A DNA stretch of 64,000 bases, from positions 310,001 through 374,000 of the forward strand of contig NZ_NPDX01000002.1 of the NCBI RefSeq assembly GCF_002811945.1, written 5' to 3'. Below, piece after piece: positions 18,466-25,804 of this stretch. The notes below the pieces were generated by a model. That model was not told the DNA's origin. It did not search any database and saw nothing but the letters and a program-made list of their open reading frames with translations. Each line of letters opens with the position of its first letter. Position 1 is the stretch's first letter. The stretch comes from Leptospira harrisiae (GTDB lineage Bacteria; Spirochaetota; Leptospiria; Leptospirales; Leptospiraceae). The position numbers and the translations under genes are program-made.

Positions 18466-19385
18466 ACAGTTACCTCATTGTGAAATACTTTTGGTTGTGA
18501 AACTAATTTGAAAATACAAATAGAAACCATCAAAATACAGAATCCATAGATACTTGTATACATAGGGTTCCATTGAAACACTGATTCTCCCTTTAAAGTT
18601 TGTATGACCATCACCACATTCATTAATAAGAGAGAAATACCAGTAAGCCTTACTAATAATAAATTTTGATTGAAATTTGTTTTTCCTAACAAATATGCGG
18701 AAAGAAATACAAAGATTTGCATTACATGCATTCCAAAAAAGTGGGGAACTCTCATATCTCCCAGTTTTTTATCCCAACCAAAGAAAAATAACAAACCACC
18801 TGAATTTCCTGATCCGAAGTTATGGGATCCACTCGTTTGAAAGATTCCCTGTTTCATGGATTCTAGCTGTTCGGGACGAGGGGAGGTCATAAAAAATCCA
18901 ATGATCATCCCAAACCCAGCGATCGTAAGCCCCCAAACCAAACTTTCTTTTACCGACAAAGGTATAGATTTTTTTCTAAAGATTTTATATCCAATCCAAA
19001 GATGGAAAACCCAAAATATAGAGATACTGATTCCCATGATAGAGAAAATAATCTGGTTCCAAGTATTGGTTACATTGAAGTGACTCATCTCTCCGCGTGC
19101 GGCTTGTAAGGTGATAAGGACAATTTCGATCAGGGCCGTAATGGTTAAAACAATTTGAATTCGGCGATTGAATTTCCAATCCTTTAGAAATTTCATCAAT
19201 ACCCAAATCGTGGTAAAGGAATACAATCCCAGAGATAGGGAAAATTTTAAAGGTTTGATCCAGACATTTGCCCCCAAAAGGGTTCTTGTGTCCAAAAATA
19301 GGAGAGGAAGGATGGCAACAGTGAGTACTGCCATAGCGATCCCATTCCAAAAAAGTGGTTGTTTTCTGTAGTCATCGAATTCCAT
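18462..19385 (-). CDS. Unknown polytopic membrane protein under a divergent TetR
   Basis: A 307-residue protein with about eight or nine hydrophobic helices and short loops. Distinctive parts are the LDTRTLLGANVWIKPLKF segment near residue 31 and a Gly/Ser-rich loop SGSHNFGSGNSGG near residue 185. I do not recognise a named family. The start at 19385 has no Shine-Dalgarno, and a consensus promoter ends about ten bases before it, so the mRNA may be nearly leaderless. It is coupled to the ABA4-like gene and faces a TetR gene across a 68-bp gap. Confidence 0.72.
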   Translation of the reverse strand: MEFDDYRKQPLFWNGIAMAVLTVAILPLLFLDTRTLLGANVWIKPLKFSLSLGLYSFTTIWVLMKFLKDWKFNRRIQIVLTITALIEIVLITLQAARGEMSHFNVTNTWNQIIFSIMGISISIFWVFHLWIGYKIFRKKSIPLSVKESLVWGLTIAGFGMIIGFFMTSPRPEQLESMKQGIFQTSGSHNFGSGNSGGLLFFFGWDKKLGDMRVPHFFGMHVMQIFVFLSAYLLGKTNFNQNLLLVRLTGISLLLMNVVMVIQTLKGESVFQWNPMYTSIYGFCILMVSICIFKLVSQPKVFHNEVTV

Positions 19386-19394
19386 AATGTAGAC

Positions 19395-19423
19395 AGTGTA
19401 TATATAGATGTAGGCTCTGTCAA
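19395..19423 (-). promoter_or_regulatory. Sigma-70-type promoter of the membrane-protein operon
   Basis: Read on the reverse strand, TTGACA (19423-19418) and TACACT (19400-19395) are separated by exactly 17 bases, close to the sigma-70 consensus. The -10 box ends 10 bases before the ATG. The sequence GTAGACAGTGTATA at about 19390-19403 is matched in 11 of 14 positions by the reverse complement of TATACACCGTAAAC at about 19432-19445. This gives inverted arms that could be the operator of the adjacent TetR protein. Confidence 0.55.
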
Positions 19424-19453
19424 CATTAAAGTATACACCGTAAACATTTTATT

Positions 19454-20125
19454 ATGAATCCAGCCAAAAAAAAACAATCTCTTCCTAAACTAAAATCCAC
19501 CAGTTCCACCAAACCAAGCGGTTACCATCATGGAAATCTCCGGGAAATGGTTTTGGAACATTCGAAGAAGGTTTTGGAAACCACAGGTGTCTCTTCTTTG
19601 AGTTTGCGAGATATTGCTAATGATTTAGGAGTCAGTCATACCGCCCCCTATCGCCATTTTCCCAAAAAAATGGACCTTCTCCAGGCACTAGTGACCGAAG
19701 GTTTTCGTGAATTATCCGAGGCAATGGAAAGGGCATGGAACCATGCAGAAGATCCGTTAGAAAAAGTTAGAATGGCAGGAGTAGAATATATTTTCCTTCT
19801 CCTTAAAAATCCAAGAAGGACAGAACTTATGTTTGGTGGTGAAATTTATGTTTCTGGTGATCCTGTTTCAGATGATTTGAGAGAATGTGGAAAACTCGCA
19901 TACATGGGAATGTTCAAGATTGTTGAGTATGGCCAAAAGTCTTTGAAGTTAAAAAACTCAGTATCTACTGATACTTTGATGATGAGTTTTTGGAGTGGAG
20001 TTCATGGATTTGCTGTATTGAATGAACGTAAGTGGAAACAAATCAAATCCAAAGAAGATGAAGAATCTTTTCATAAAGAGGTTAATCAAATTTTAGAGAT
20101 TATGATTGAGGGAACCCGTCTGTAA
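19454..20125 (+). CDS. TetR/AcrR family transcriptional regulator
   Basis: A 223-residue repressor with a basic N-terminal tail (KKKQSLPKLKS) and a TetR helix-turn-helix at about residues 25-70, e.g. LREMVLEHSKKVLE, SLSLRDIANDLGVSHTAPYRHFPKK. The C-terminal ligand domain shows the WHG-type pattern SFWSGVHGFAVL near residue 180. It probably controls the divergent pair of membrane-protein genes and itself. The 3' end overlaps the convergent ATPase gene by 26 bp. Confidence 0.9.
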   Translation: MNPAKKKQSLPKLKSTSSTKPSGYHHGNLREMVLEHSKKVLETTGVSSLSLRDIANDLGVSHTAPYRHFPKKMDLLQALVTEGFRELSEAMERAWNHAEDPLEKVRMAGVEYIFLLLKNPRRTELMFGGEIYVSGDPVSDDLRECGKLAYMGMFKIVEYGQKSLKLKNSVSTDTLMMSFWSGVHGFAVLNERKWKQIKSKEDEESFHKEVNQILEIMIEGTRL

Positions 20126-20684
20126 AATAGATGACGTGACTTGATATGATTGTATCATTTCCTTCCGATTCCAAAGAGACTTCCATCTCCACTGGATAAT
20201 CTTTTAAAACCATAATGAGGCCAATTCCGGAACGATGAGGATCATTTTCCTTCGTTTCTAATTTTTCAATATACAATTTATCTAAGTCTTTTGCAGAAAA
20301 AATTTCTTTTAAACTTGCCTCATAAGCCACAACATTTGATTCGTTTGTTTTGTTACGAACATATATCTCAAAAGTTTTGCCTTTATGAATGAGAGAGATT
20401 TCAATATCTGCTTTTTTATCATAAGAATACTTGGCAGCATTTTCCAATAGTTCATTGAATACCGTAGAGATAGAATTAACAATCTCCGAATTTTTCATAT
20501 CGATGGATTCATTAGGAATATTGGGTAAAAAAGAGAACCCGTAAAAATATCCGATAAAATTGGAAAGAATTCCGATTCGACGCCAATAACGCATTAAATC
20601 CATGGGTTTTAAATGGATTTCGATTTTTGAACTGGGCTCTTGGTTGATAAGATTTGCAGATTTAAAATTTCCGTATTTTCGCAT
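20100..20684 (-). CDS. GHKL ATP-binding regulator (slr1658-like), copy 1
   Basis: A 194-residue cytoplasmic protein with a histidine-kinase-like ATPase fold of the anti-sigma/partner-switch kind. The N-box is VFNELLENAAKYS (about residues 76-88) and a glycine box lies at RSGIGLIMVLKDY (about 150-162). Before them is the segment PMDLMRYWRRIG...NF, which is nearly repeated in the second ATPase of this cluster (22908-23465), so the two are paralogues. A separate DxGxG box is not obvious. The likely role is to bind or phosphorylate a STAS protein. It is separated from the phosphatase gene by 149 bp. Confidence 0.82.
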   Translation of the reverse strand: MRKYGNFKSANLINQEPSSKIEIHLKPMDLMRYWRRIGILSNFIGYFYGFSFLPNIPNESIDMKNSEIVNSISTVFNELLENAAKYSYDKKADIEISLIHKGKTFEIYVRNKTNESNVVAYEASLKEIFSAKDLDKLYIEKLETKENDPHRSGIGLIMVLKDYPVEMEVSLESEGNDTIISSHVIYFTDGFPQS

Positions 20685-20833
20685 AGTCTTAGTTCAACTA
20701 AGGAATTTAGACTATTTATTTCAATATCGCAAGCGCTTTTTCTAATGTACGTTGCATTAATCTGCGTTCTTCGGGCTTTGCACTCAGTTTATCAAAATGT
20801 AAAATGGGTATGTGGATACCTTATACAACCGTG

Positions 20834-22345
20834 TTAGTCGCTTTTACGCATAATCATTATGGTAATGTCATCATAAACATCCATTCCATCAATGAAGACA
20901 TAAATATCTTTAAAAATTGCATCTAAAATTGCGTCGGTTGTTTTTAGTTCTGCATGTCTTTCCAAAGATTCGATTAAACGATTGGAACCAAATTGTTCTT
21001 TTTTTGGATTTTCTGCTTCTGTTGCCCCATCGGTATATAAAAGGATCATGTCTTTTGGGTGGAGTGGGATTTGTTTTTCATGAATAAATTCATCAATGGA
21101 CTCTGTAAGACCAACTAACATACCATTTTCAGCAGTATCCATGATTTCAGTTTTTTTCGAAGCATAGCGGTAGACCATAATGGTTTCGTGCTGTCCTGCC
21201 GTAGTAAATACTCCGTTTTTATAAGAAAAGAGTGCGAGTGTTAGGTTTCGAACGTCATTCATTCTCACATGGATATTAGAAAATAAAATGGAATTAATAG
21301 AGCGAAGAGATTCACTTAAAGAGATGACTTTTGAACGTAATGTGGTGATGAATGCAGATTGAGTCATCAGCATCACAACGCCAGAAGCAAGACCATGGTC
21401 TGTAACATCTCCGATCCCGATATACACTGTCCCATCTTCATGGTGGACTACATCATAATAGTCTCCACCTACTTCCTTTGCAGCATCCATTCTGGCGGAA
21501 ATTTCTAATTCTCGAATCTCTTTTAATTCCTTATTACGGGGTAGTACCATTGCTTGAATCTGCCTAGCTACTTCCAATTCCATACCGAGATGCATATTTT
21601 CTTCTAGGATGGCTTGTCTTTCCGCGTTAAAAATTAAGTCTGCTTGTTCATGAGTGGTGCGAGAAGTATTCCGGATTGCATATAGTATTAATCCACCGGT
21701 AACGATCATGTAAAGAAGGATGAGAAAGATACCCATAGGAACGGCGCTAACTAAAAAGAATGTGCTATTTTCTTCTAAGAAGTTTGGTTTAAGATAAGAA
21801 GACAACTCGATGAGTTTTGTATTCATATCGGACATCTCTGGATAAAAGTAAATGGTTAAAGATGCATACTCTACAATCAGGACAATGACAGCAGAGATGA
21901 TAGCTTTCGTATTATTGCGTATCGAAGCAAGTGCGATTAGAATAAAAAAAACATAGATCATTGGAGCCGCATAAACAAGGCTTGGATTTTTTTGAGCCTG
22001 TGCGGTATATCCTATAACGAAAGTTAGTAGAGTAATTTCTAAGAAGGAAGATAAAAATTTAAAGATTTCAAGGTATTTGCCAGATTTATTTAACGAATAA
22101 AGAACAATAAAGTTATAACAGAGAAGAATTAAGATGGAGGAAATTTGGTAATAGAATTCAACTACAGGACGGCCAGAAAGCAGCCCCAAAGTGGAAAAGA
22201 TAAATATCATTCCTAGGAAGAAGAATCGAAACTTTGTTGCGAAAATTTCTGCTCGAAATTCACCTTGGTAGGCAATCTCATTTAATTGTTTTTTGTAATA
22301 GTTAGAAAGAACGAATCGATTTTCTTTGGGAGGAGATTGCTGCAT
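20834..22345 (-). CDS. Membrane PP2C-type (SpoIIE/RsbU) protein serine phosphatase
   Basis: A 503-residue protein: six or seven membrane helices in the first 225 residues, a short helical linker (MELEVARQIQAMVLP), then a SpoIIE-type phosphatase domain. The metal-binding landmarks are present: MDAAKEVGGDYYDV, YIGIGDVTDHGLASGVVML, TAGQHETIMVY and MILLYTDGATEAEN, ending with DDITIMIM. Such enzymes dephosphorylate STAS proteins and so reset a partner switch in response to a membrane signal. The nearest STAS gene is immediately upstream (22547-22894), flanked by an ATPase gene on each side of this pair. The 201-bp gap before it probably holds its own promoter. Confidence 0.92.
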   Translation of the reverse strand: MQQSPPKENRFVLSNYYKKQLNEIAYQGEFRAEIFATKFRFFFLGMIFIFSTLGLLSGRPVVEFYYQISSILILLCYNFIVLYSLNKSGKYLEIFKFLSSFLEITLLTFVIGYTAQAQKNPSLVYAAPMIYVFFILIALASIRNNTKAIISAVIVLIVEYASLTIYFYPEMSDMNTKLIELSSYLKPNFLEENSTFFLVSAVPMGIFLILLYMIVTGGLILYAIRNTSRTTHEQADLIFNAERQAILEENMHLGMELEVARQIQAMVLPRNKELKEIRELEISARMDAAKEVGGDYYDVVHHEDGTVYIGIGDVTDHGLASGVVMLMTQSAFITTLRSKVISLSESLRSINSILFSNIHVRMNDVRNLTLALFSYKNGVFTTAGQHETIMVYRYASKKTEIMDTAENGMLVGLTESIDEFIHEKQIPLHPKDMILLYTDGATEAENPKKEQFGSNRLIESLERHAELKTTDAILDAIFKDIYVFIDGMDVYDDITIMIMRKSD

Positions 22346-22546
22346 AGAGTAAAGGTTTCTTTATATTTCGTTTGTGAGAATGAGGAAAGTTATATTTAAC
22401 TTTATACATTTTGTTTAAATTGCAAATGATTTTTTATAATCTAAAGATTACGAATCAAAGAAGCTACTTTCTATGTTTTTTAAATCAATTATGAAGATGG
22501 ATTTTATTCTAAATTTCAATTAACATTGTACCAATTAAGTTGTGGT

Positions 22547-22894
22547 TTAAGAAATTTCCAAAACCACTTGGTCCCAAAGTTTTTTGAAGTTAGATAGAGA
22601 CTTTGACTGCCAAGAAACGTTGAGGGATCCTTGGATTTTGATTTGGCAGGCAGCACTTTTTCTTGAATCAATAATGAACATGGACAGGGTAGTGATTCCT
22701 GAGCTGTTTACAAATTGTAAACCTCTGAAGTCCAAGGTTAACAAGGACCCTTGGCAAAGTTTAGCTGCGTCTCTTAAGAATATTTTTAAGGGTTCATAAG
22801 CCGGTAAGTTCTGCAAGCGGATGGATCCAGTGAATTTGACGGTTTTAGTGGCTTCGTCGTATTGAATGTTGTAATCTAAGTCTTTGATTTCCAT
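22547..22894 (-). CDS. STAS-domain protein (slr1659-like)
   Basis: A 115-residue protein consisting of one STAS-like domain. The core strand-loop is LLTLDFRGLQFVNSSGITTL (about residues 55-74), where the serine pair after Asn corresponds to the switch site. Compared with classical SpoIIAA (D-S-S/x-G), the first position here is Asn. It starts 13 bp after the upstream ATPase gene ends, so the two are an operon, and it is the natural substrate of the phosphatase encoded next. Confidence 0.85.
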   Translation of the reverse strand: MEIKDLDYNIQYDEATKTVKFTGSIRLQNLPAYEPLKIFLRDAAKLCQGSLLTLDFRGLQFVNSSGITTLSMFIIDSRKSAACQIKIQGSLNVSWQSKSLSNFKKLWDQVVLEIS

Positions 22895-22907
22895 GAAGCT
22901 TCGCCTA

Positions 22908-23465
22908 TTATATCTCTTCTACGTTGATAATTGCTCTTACCATGATTTCATGAGTATCGGCATCGATCTCAGTGAAACTATAACCAAATCTGACACGGTA
23001 GTCTTTTAACATCATGAGAAGTCCAAGTCCTGAATTGGTATCGCCGTCTACTTTGGTTTCGAGTGTAGAAAAATACATCTCCTCCACGTTCTCCGACAAG
23101 AGTTTATTTACAAAAAGCTCAAAACTATCTCGTAAGGTTTTTGACGCCACATTTAAAACATCGATCCTTAAAAGATTTCCATACTGTTTCAATTCTACGT
23201 TGATTGTGCCTTCTCTCGCTTTTGAGAATTTAGAAGCATTCTCCAAAAGTTCGTTAATGATGGTAGAGAGAGCGTTGGCTTTGGCCTCACTTGCCTCGTA
23301 ACAATAGGAATAAAATCCAGCAACAAAGTTTGCTGTGAGCCCGCACCTTCTCCAATAAGTGGTCATATCGATTGGTTGGAAAATCAATCGAAGTTGGCCA
23401 TCAGCAGGCAAATTTTCTGGAATGATGTGGTAATCCCCGATAATGATGGGTGCCTTTTGATTCAA
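22908..23465 (-). CDS. GHKL ATP-binding regulator (slr1658-like), copy 2
   Basis: Paralogue of the protein at 20100-20684: both share the MxxYWRRxG...NF segment, the N-box (IINELLENASKFS) and a single glycine box (SGLGLLMMLKDY). An ATG at 23477 opens the same frame but has no ribosome site. TTG at 23465 is preceded, five bases upstream, by a strong GGAGG (23475-23471), so I take TTG as the start; the longer form would add four residues. The likely role is to sequester or phosphorylate the STAS protein encoded 13 bp downstream. Confidence 0.82.
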   Translation of the reverse strand: MNQKAPIIIGDYHIIPENLPADGQLRLIFQPIDMTTYWRRCGLTANFVAGFYSYCYEASEAKANALSTIINELLENASKFSKAREGTINVELKQYGNLLRIDVLNVASKTLRDSFELFVNKLLSENVEEMYFSTLETKVDGDTNSGLGLLMMLKDYRVRFGYSFTEIDADTHEIMVRAIINVEEI

Positions 23466-23477
23466 GTTTGCCTCCAT

Positions 23478-23648
23478 TTATTTTTGGAAATTCAACGAGG
23501 GTATGTCGTCATTGCTATCATTCGACGCAATAAAATCGATCCTTGTGAGCCATCGAAATCCCAAATTTTCTATCACAAAAGTAGTAGAATCCCAGAAAGG
23601 ATCGAGGAGAAGTTTGAATAGGTTTGCTAGTCCTGGCAACTTCGGCAT
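23478..23648 (-). CDS. Possible small protein upstream of the ATPase gene
   Basis: A 56-codon frame from ATG 23648, with AAGGGATGAG just upstream as a possible ribosome site. A TTG 15 codons further up would give 71 residues. Its stop codon lies directly against the ATG at 23477. The composition (LANLFKLLLDPFWDSTTFVIENLGFRWLTR...) is protein-like with a hydrophobic middle, but I do not recognise it. It may be a real small first gene of the partner-switch operon or an untranslated leader; an opposing open frame covers part of it. Confidence 0.35.
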   Translation of the reverse strand: MPKLPGLANLFKLLLDPFWDSTTFVIENLGFRWLTRIDFIASNDSNDDIPSLNFQK

Positions 23649-23715
23649 CTCATCCCTTTTGGATATTTTTTGTGTGTATAGGTTTTCTCTCAAAGGAATA
23701 AACGTCAGAAGTGGC

Positions 23716-23740
23716 TTTAAAAAAAGAACCCTTTTTTAAA
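23716..23740 (-). terminator. AT-stem hairpin with T-run, possible terminator of the lipoprotein operon
   Basis: TTTAAAAAA and TTTTTTAAA form a perfect 9-bp stem with a 7-base loop. It lies about 90 bp beyond the stop of the lipoprotein gene on the reverse strand and supplies its own run of T. An all A/T stem is weak, so the call is tentative. Confidence 0.3.
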
Positions 23741-23829
23741 GATCGGTCAACTGAAATACGTATCGCTTTTTTCTGTTTTTTTTAGTAAAAACTCGAAGGG
23801 GCTATGGATCTGAAATAACGATCATAGAA

Positions 23830-24693
23830 TCATTGGATTTCGCGTGCAACCACTCCGTCGATATCACTGCCATTATAACTTCCTGGGGGCCATGGGAATT
23901 TGTTCCCAGGATTTCCTGGATTGTTTACGTTGCTTGCCGAAGTAATTTTGATAAATTTAAATCCATTTGTTTGGATATTGGTGACAAGTGCGCCGTCACA
24001 ATTGGTATCGTTCGGATCTGTTGGATCCAAATTGTCTAAATCAAATCCATCTCCGCCACCTAACAAAAACAATCCTCCTGTGTTGATAAATAAATCTTCG
24101 TTGGAAAAAGGTTTTGTTGTCATATTGTAATATACAGGTCGTAGGCCACCAAATTTTGTCCAACTGGATAACAAATTTATGTTTCCAGCCGTATAACTTG
24201 GGTTAAATCCACAGTAATTTATATTGTCAATCGACACTTGAACCACAGATGGGTCCATCGCATATGTATTGGTTTCATCGGAAATTCGAAAACTATTATC
24301 ATAAACAATAAAGTCGTCACCGAAAGAATTTTTTACGGTTTTGCCGCCCCAACTGAGAACTATCGAGGCACCGGGTCCTGTAATTTCTAAAGCATAAACA
24401 TCCAGTGATCCCACAAGCTCGCCTGCGCCACAAACTCCGTTGACTGCTTTGTTTGAGTCGGAAAACCCAGAAATATTTGCACTCGCACTAACGACTGTCG
24501 TCGCGATGTTAATGTCGGACGGTAAAGGAGATTTGGGACATGCGGTAGCACTGTTTGCCGCATTCAGTAATGGCAATAGAGCAGCTAGGCTTTCTTCCGC
24601 AGTTCCCGATGCAGATGGTTTGCAAACAGAGAAGGATACAAAAATCAAGAGAAACATTAGACATAATGTTTTTGTTTTCAAATGTTTTTGCAT
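23830..24693 (-). CDS. Putative lipoprotein, LIC_13355-like, in a B12-riboswitch operon
   Basis: A 287-residue lipoprotein: start ATG 24693 is placed five bases after AGGAG (a GTG one codon earlier is possible). The signal peptide ends SFSVCKPSA with the lipid-accepting Cys. The mature part looks like an all-beta domain with low charge. Notable stretches are VVSASANISGF, AVNGVCGAGE, LDVYALEITGPGASIVLSWGGK and a D-rich segment DPTDPNDTNCDG that could bind calcium. I believe it matches the leptospiral LIC_13355 lipoprotein family, whose function is unknown. It follows the other lipoprotein gene by 28 bp, so the upstream cobalamin riboswitch should control both. Confidence 0.75.
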   Translation of the reverse strand: MQKHLKTKTLCLMFLLIFVSFSVCKPSASGTAEESLAALLPLLNAANSATACPKSPLPSDINIATTVVSASANISGFSDSNKAVNGVCGAGELVGSLDVYALEITGPGASIVLSWGGKTVKNSFGDDFIVYDNSFRISDETNTYAMDPSVVQVSIDNINYCGFNPSYTAGNINLLSSWTKFGGLRPVYYNMTTKPFSNEDLFINTGGLFLLGGGDGFDLDNLDPTDPNDTNCDGALVTNIQTNGFKFIKITSASNVNNPGNPGNKFPWPPGSYNGSDIDGVVAREIQ

Positions 24694-24721
24694 CACATCT
24701 CCTAGTTTTAGAAACTATTTC

Positions 24722-25351
24722 TTAAAGTCCAGTCCAAGTTGAGTTTTCAGTTCTTGAAAGAGCTCTGCTGAATGTAAATCCACCACAACCATTGGTTGCG
24801 TAATTAGCTGAATTACTTGTAACCGTACTTGCTTGTACTTCTGCAAGAGTTGCCTTCCCAGAAACTGCTTCACAAAAATAAAAACATTTAGAAGCACCAA
24901 GTTCACAACCTGAAGTGGTAACAGCAGTATAATCTATTCTTCCGTAAGTAGAGTTTGCAAAGTTATTTCCACCAGGTGTGTTTTGGTAGTAAAGTCTACG
25001 AGTCGCTTTGTCAAAAGAAAGAATTCGGTAGGCCGTATCTCCACCACCAAAGTAGTTTGCATTGGAGTTAAATCCAGAAATAATACTTCCTGATCCGTCA
25101 GGGTTAGTAGCAATGATGAGTCTTCCATTTGGAGTTCCTGTCATTTGTCCACTTGCATTATAAGTAAAACCTGCGTTCCACTGTCCATTGTATTCCAATA
25201 AAAAAGAAGTAGAGAGTGCTCCACCGGCAAGTAAACCCACCAAAAGTTTGTTATTTGCGTCTGATTCCGAAACTTGTTTTTCTGTTTGGCAGGCAATTAG
25301 TTGTGCTAGTAGAACCAAAGATAAGGCAGTGGTTTTGAAAATTTTTTTCAT
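24722..25351 (-). CDS. Putative surface lipoprotein directly behind a cobalamin riboswitch
   Basis: A 209-residue lipoprotein. The start is supported by AGGAG eight bases upstream of the ATG. The signal peptide ends LLAQLIACQTEK, a good lipobox. The mature protein is Asn/Ser/Thr/Gly-rich and contains four cysteines near the C-terminus (GCELGASKCFYFCEAV, NGCGGF). I do not recognise the family. It is the first gene after a long leader containing a cobalamin riboswitch, which makes cobalamin binding or uptake at the cell surface a reasonable inference, not a demonstrated function. Confidence 0.7.
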   Translation of the reverse strand: MKKIFKTTALSLVLLAQLIACQTEKQVSESDANNKLLVGLLAGGALSTSFLLEYNGQWNAGFTYNASGQMTGTPNGRLIIATNPDGSGSIISGFNSNANYFGGGDTAYRILSFDKATRRLYYQNTPGGNNFANSTYGRIDYTAVTTSGCELGASKCFYFCEAVSGKATLAEVQASTVTSNSANYATNGCGGFTFSRALSRTENSTWTGL

Positions 25352-25411
25352 AGAAAGTCTCCTAAGGATTGAAAATTTGGGGAACTCCGGCCAACGATAA
25401 ACAAATTGTTG

Positions 25412-25443
25412 TTATATTTTAAGTAAAGGAACTTAAAATATAA
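25412..25443. repeat. Perfect 13-bp inverted repeat between riboswitch and lipoprotein gene
   Basis: TTATATTTTAAGT and ACTTAAAATATAA are exact inverted copies around a 6-base centre (AAAGGA). In RNA this is a long AU-rich hairpin lying between the riboswitch and the start codon, about 60 bases upstream of it. It may be part of the expression platform, an RNA-stability element or a DNA operator. Confidence 0.5.
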
Positions 25444-25464
25444 ATATTGTTTTGATTGTTTCGG

Positions 25465-25660
25465 GTGCCCCGATGCCTTCGGGGCCCCTTATCCAAATGG
25501 AGGACATTTGGAATCAGTGTGTAAAGTTCCATCACCACGAGGTAGACTTTACGGGGAAGATCTGGCTCACCAAACTTTGATTTGGATTACAGTTGCGGGT
25601 CAGCACAGGAATTGCACCTGTTTCCTCCCTGAAGGTATTTCCCAGATTTTTGCCAAAGGT
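25465..25660 (-). promoter_or_regulatory. Cobalamin (B12) riboswitch
   Basis: On the reverse strand the leader contains, in order, CAGGGAGGAAACAGGTGC, AATTCCTGTGCTGA, CCCGCAACTGTAA and then GTGAGCCAGAT. This matches the conserved core of cobalamin riboswitches (GGGAA, GGTGC/AATCC hairpin, GCTGAC, CCGCAACTGTAA, B12-box AGCCAGA). Further stems follow: GTAAAGT/ACTTTAC, TCCAAATG/CATTTGGA and the GC-rich hairpin GCCCCGA/TCGGGGC at 25467-25485. Such elements lower expression when adenosyl- or methylcobalamin binds. The target is the lipoprotein pair 25351-23830. The 3' hairpin lacks a clear T-run, so the mode (termination or translation) is unclear. The exact 5' limit is approximate. Confidence 0.88.
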
Positions 25661-25804
25661 GGAATTGTCAAATTTTTAAACCAACTTGTCGTGTGCCTGA
25701 GATTCATTTGAAACAGAAATGACTTGGAATTGTAGCTAAAATCTCAGGTAAACTTTTGCAACCAAATTGGTTTTTGGGGCACTGACTGTATAAGAGGAAA
25801 AGTT

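Noticed and set aside
25508..25711. 67-codon forward open frame in the intergenic gap
   Set aside because: It lies exactly over the reverse-strand cobalamin riboswitch; the conserved RNA motifs explain the sequence better.
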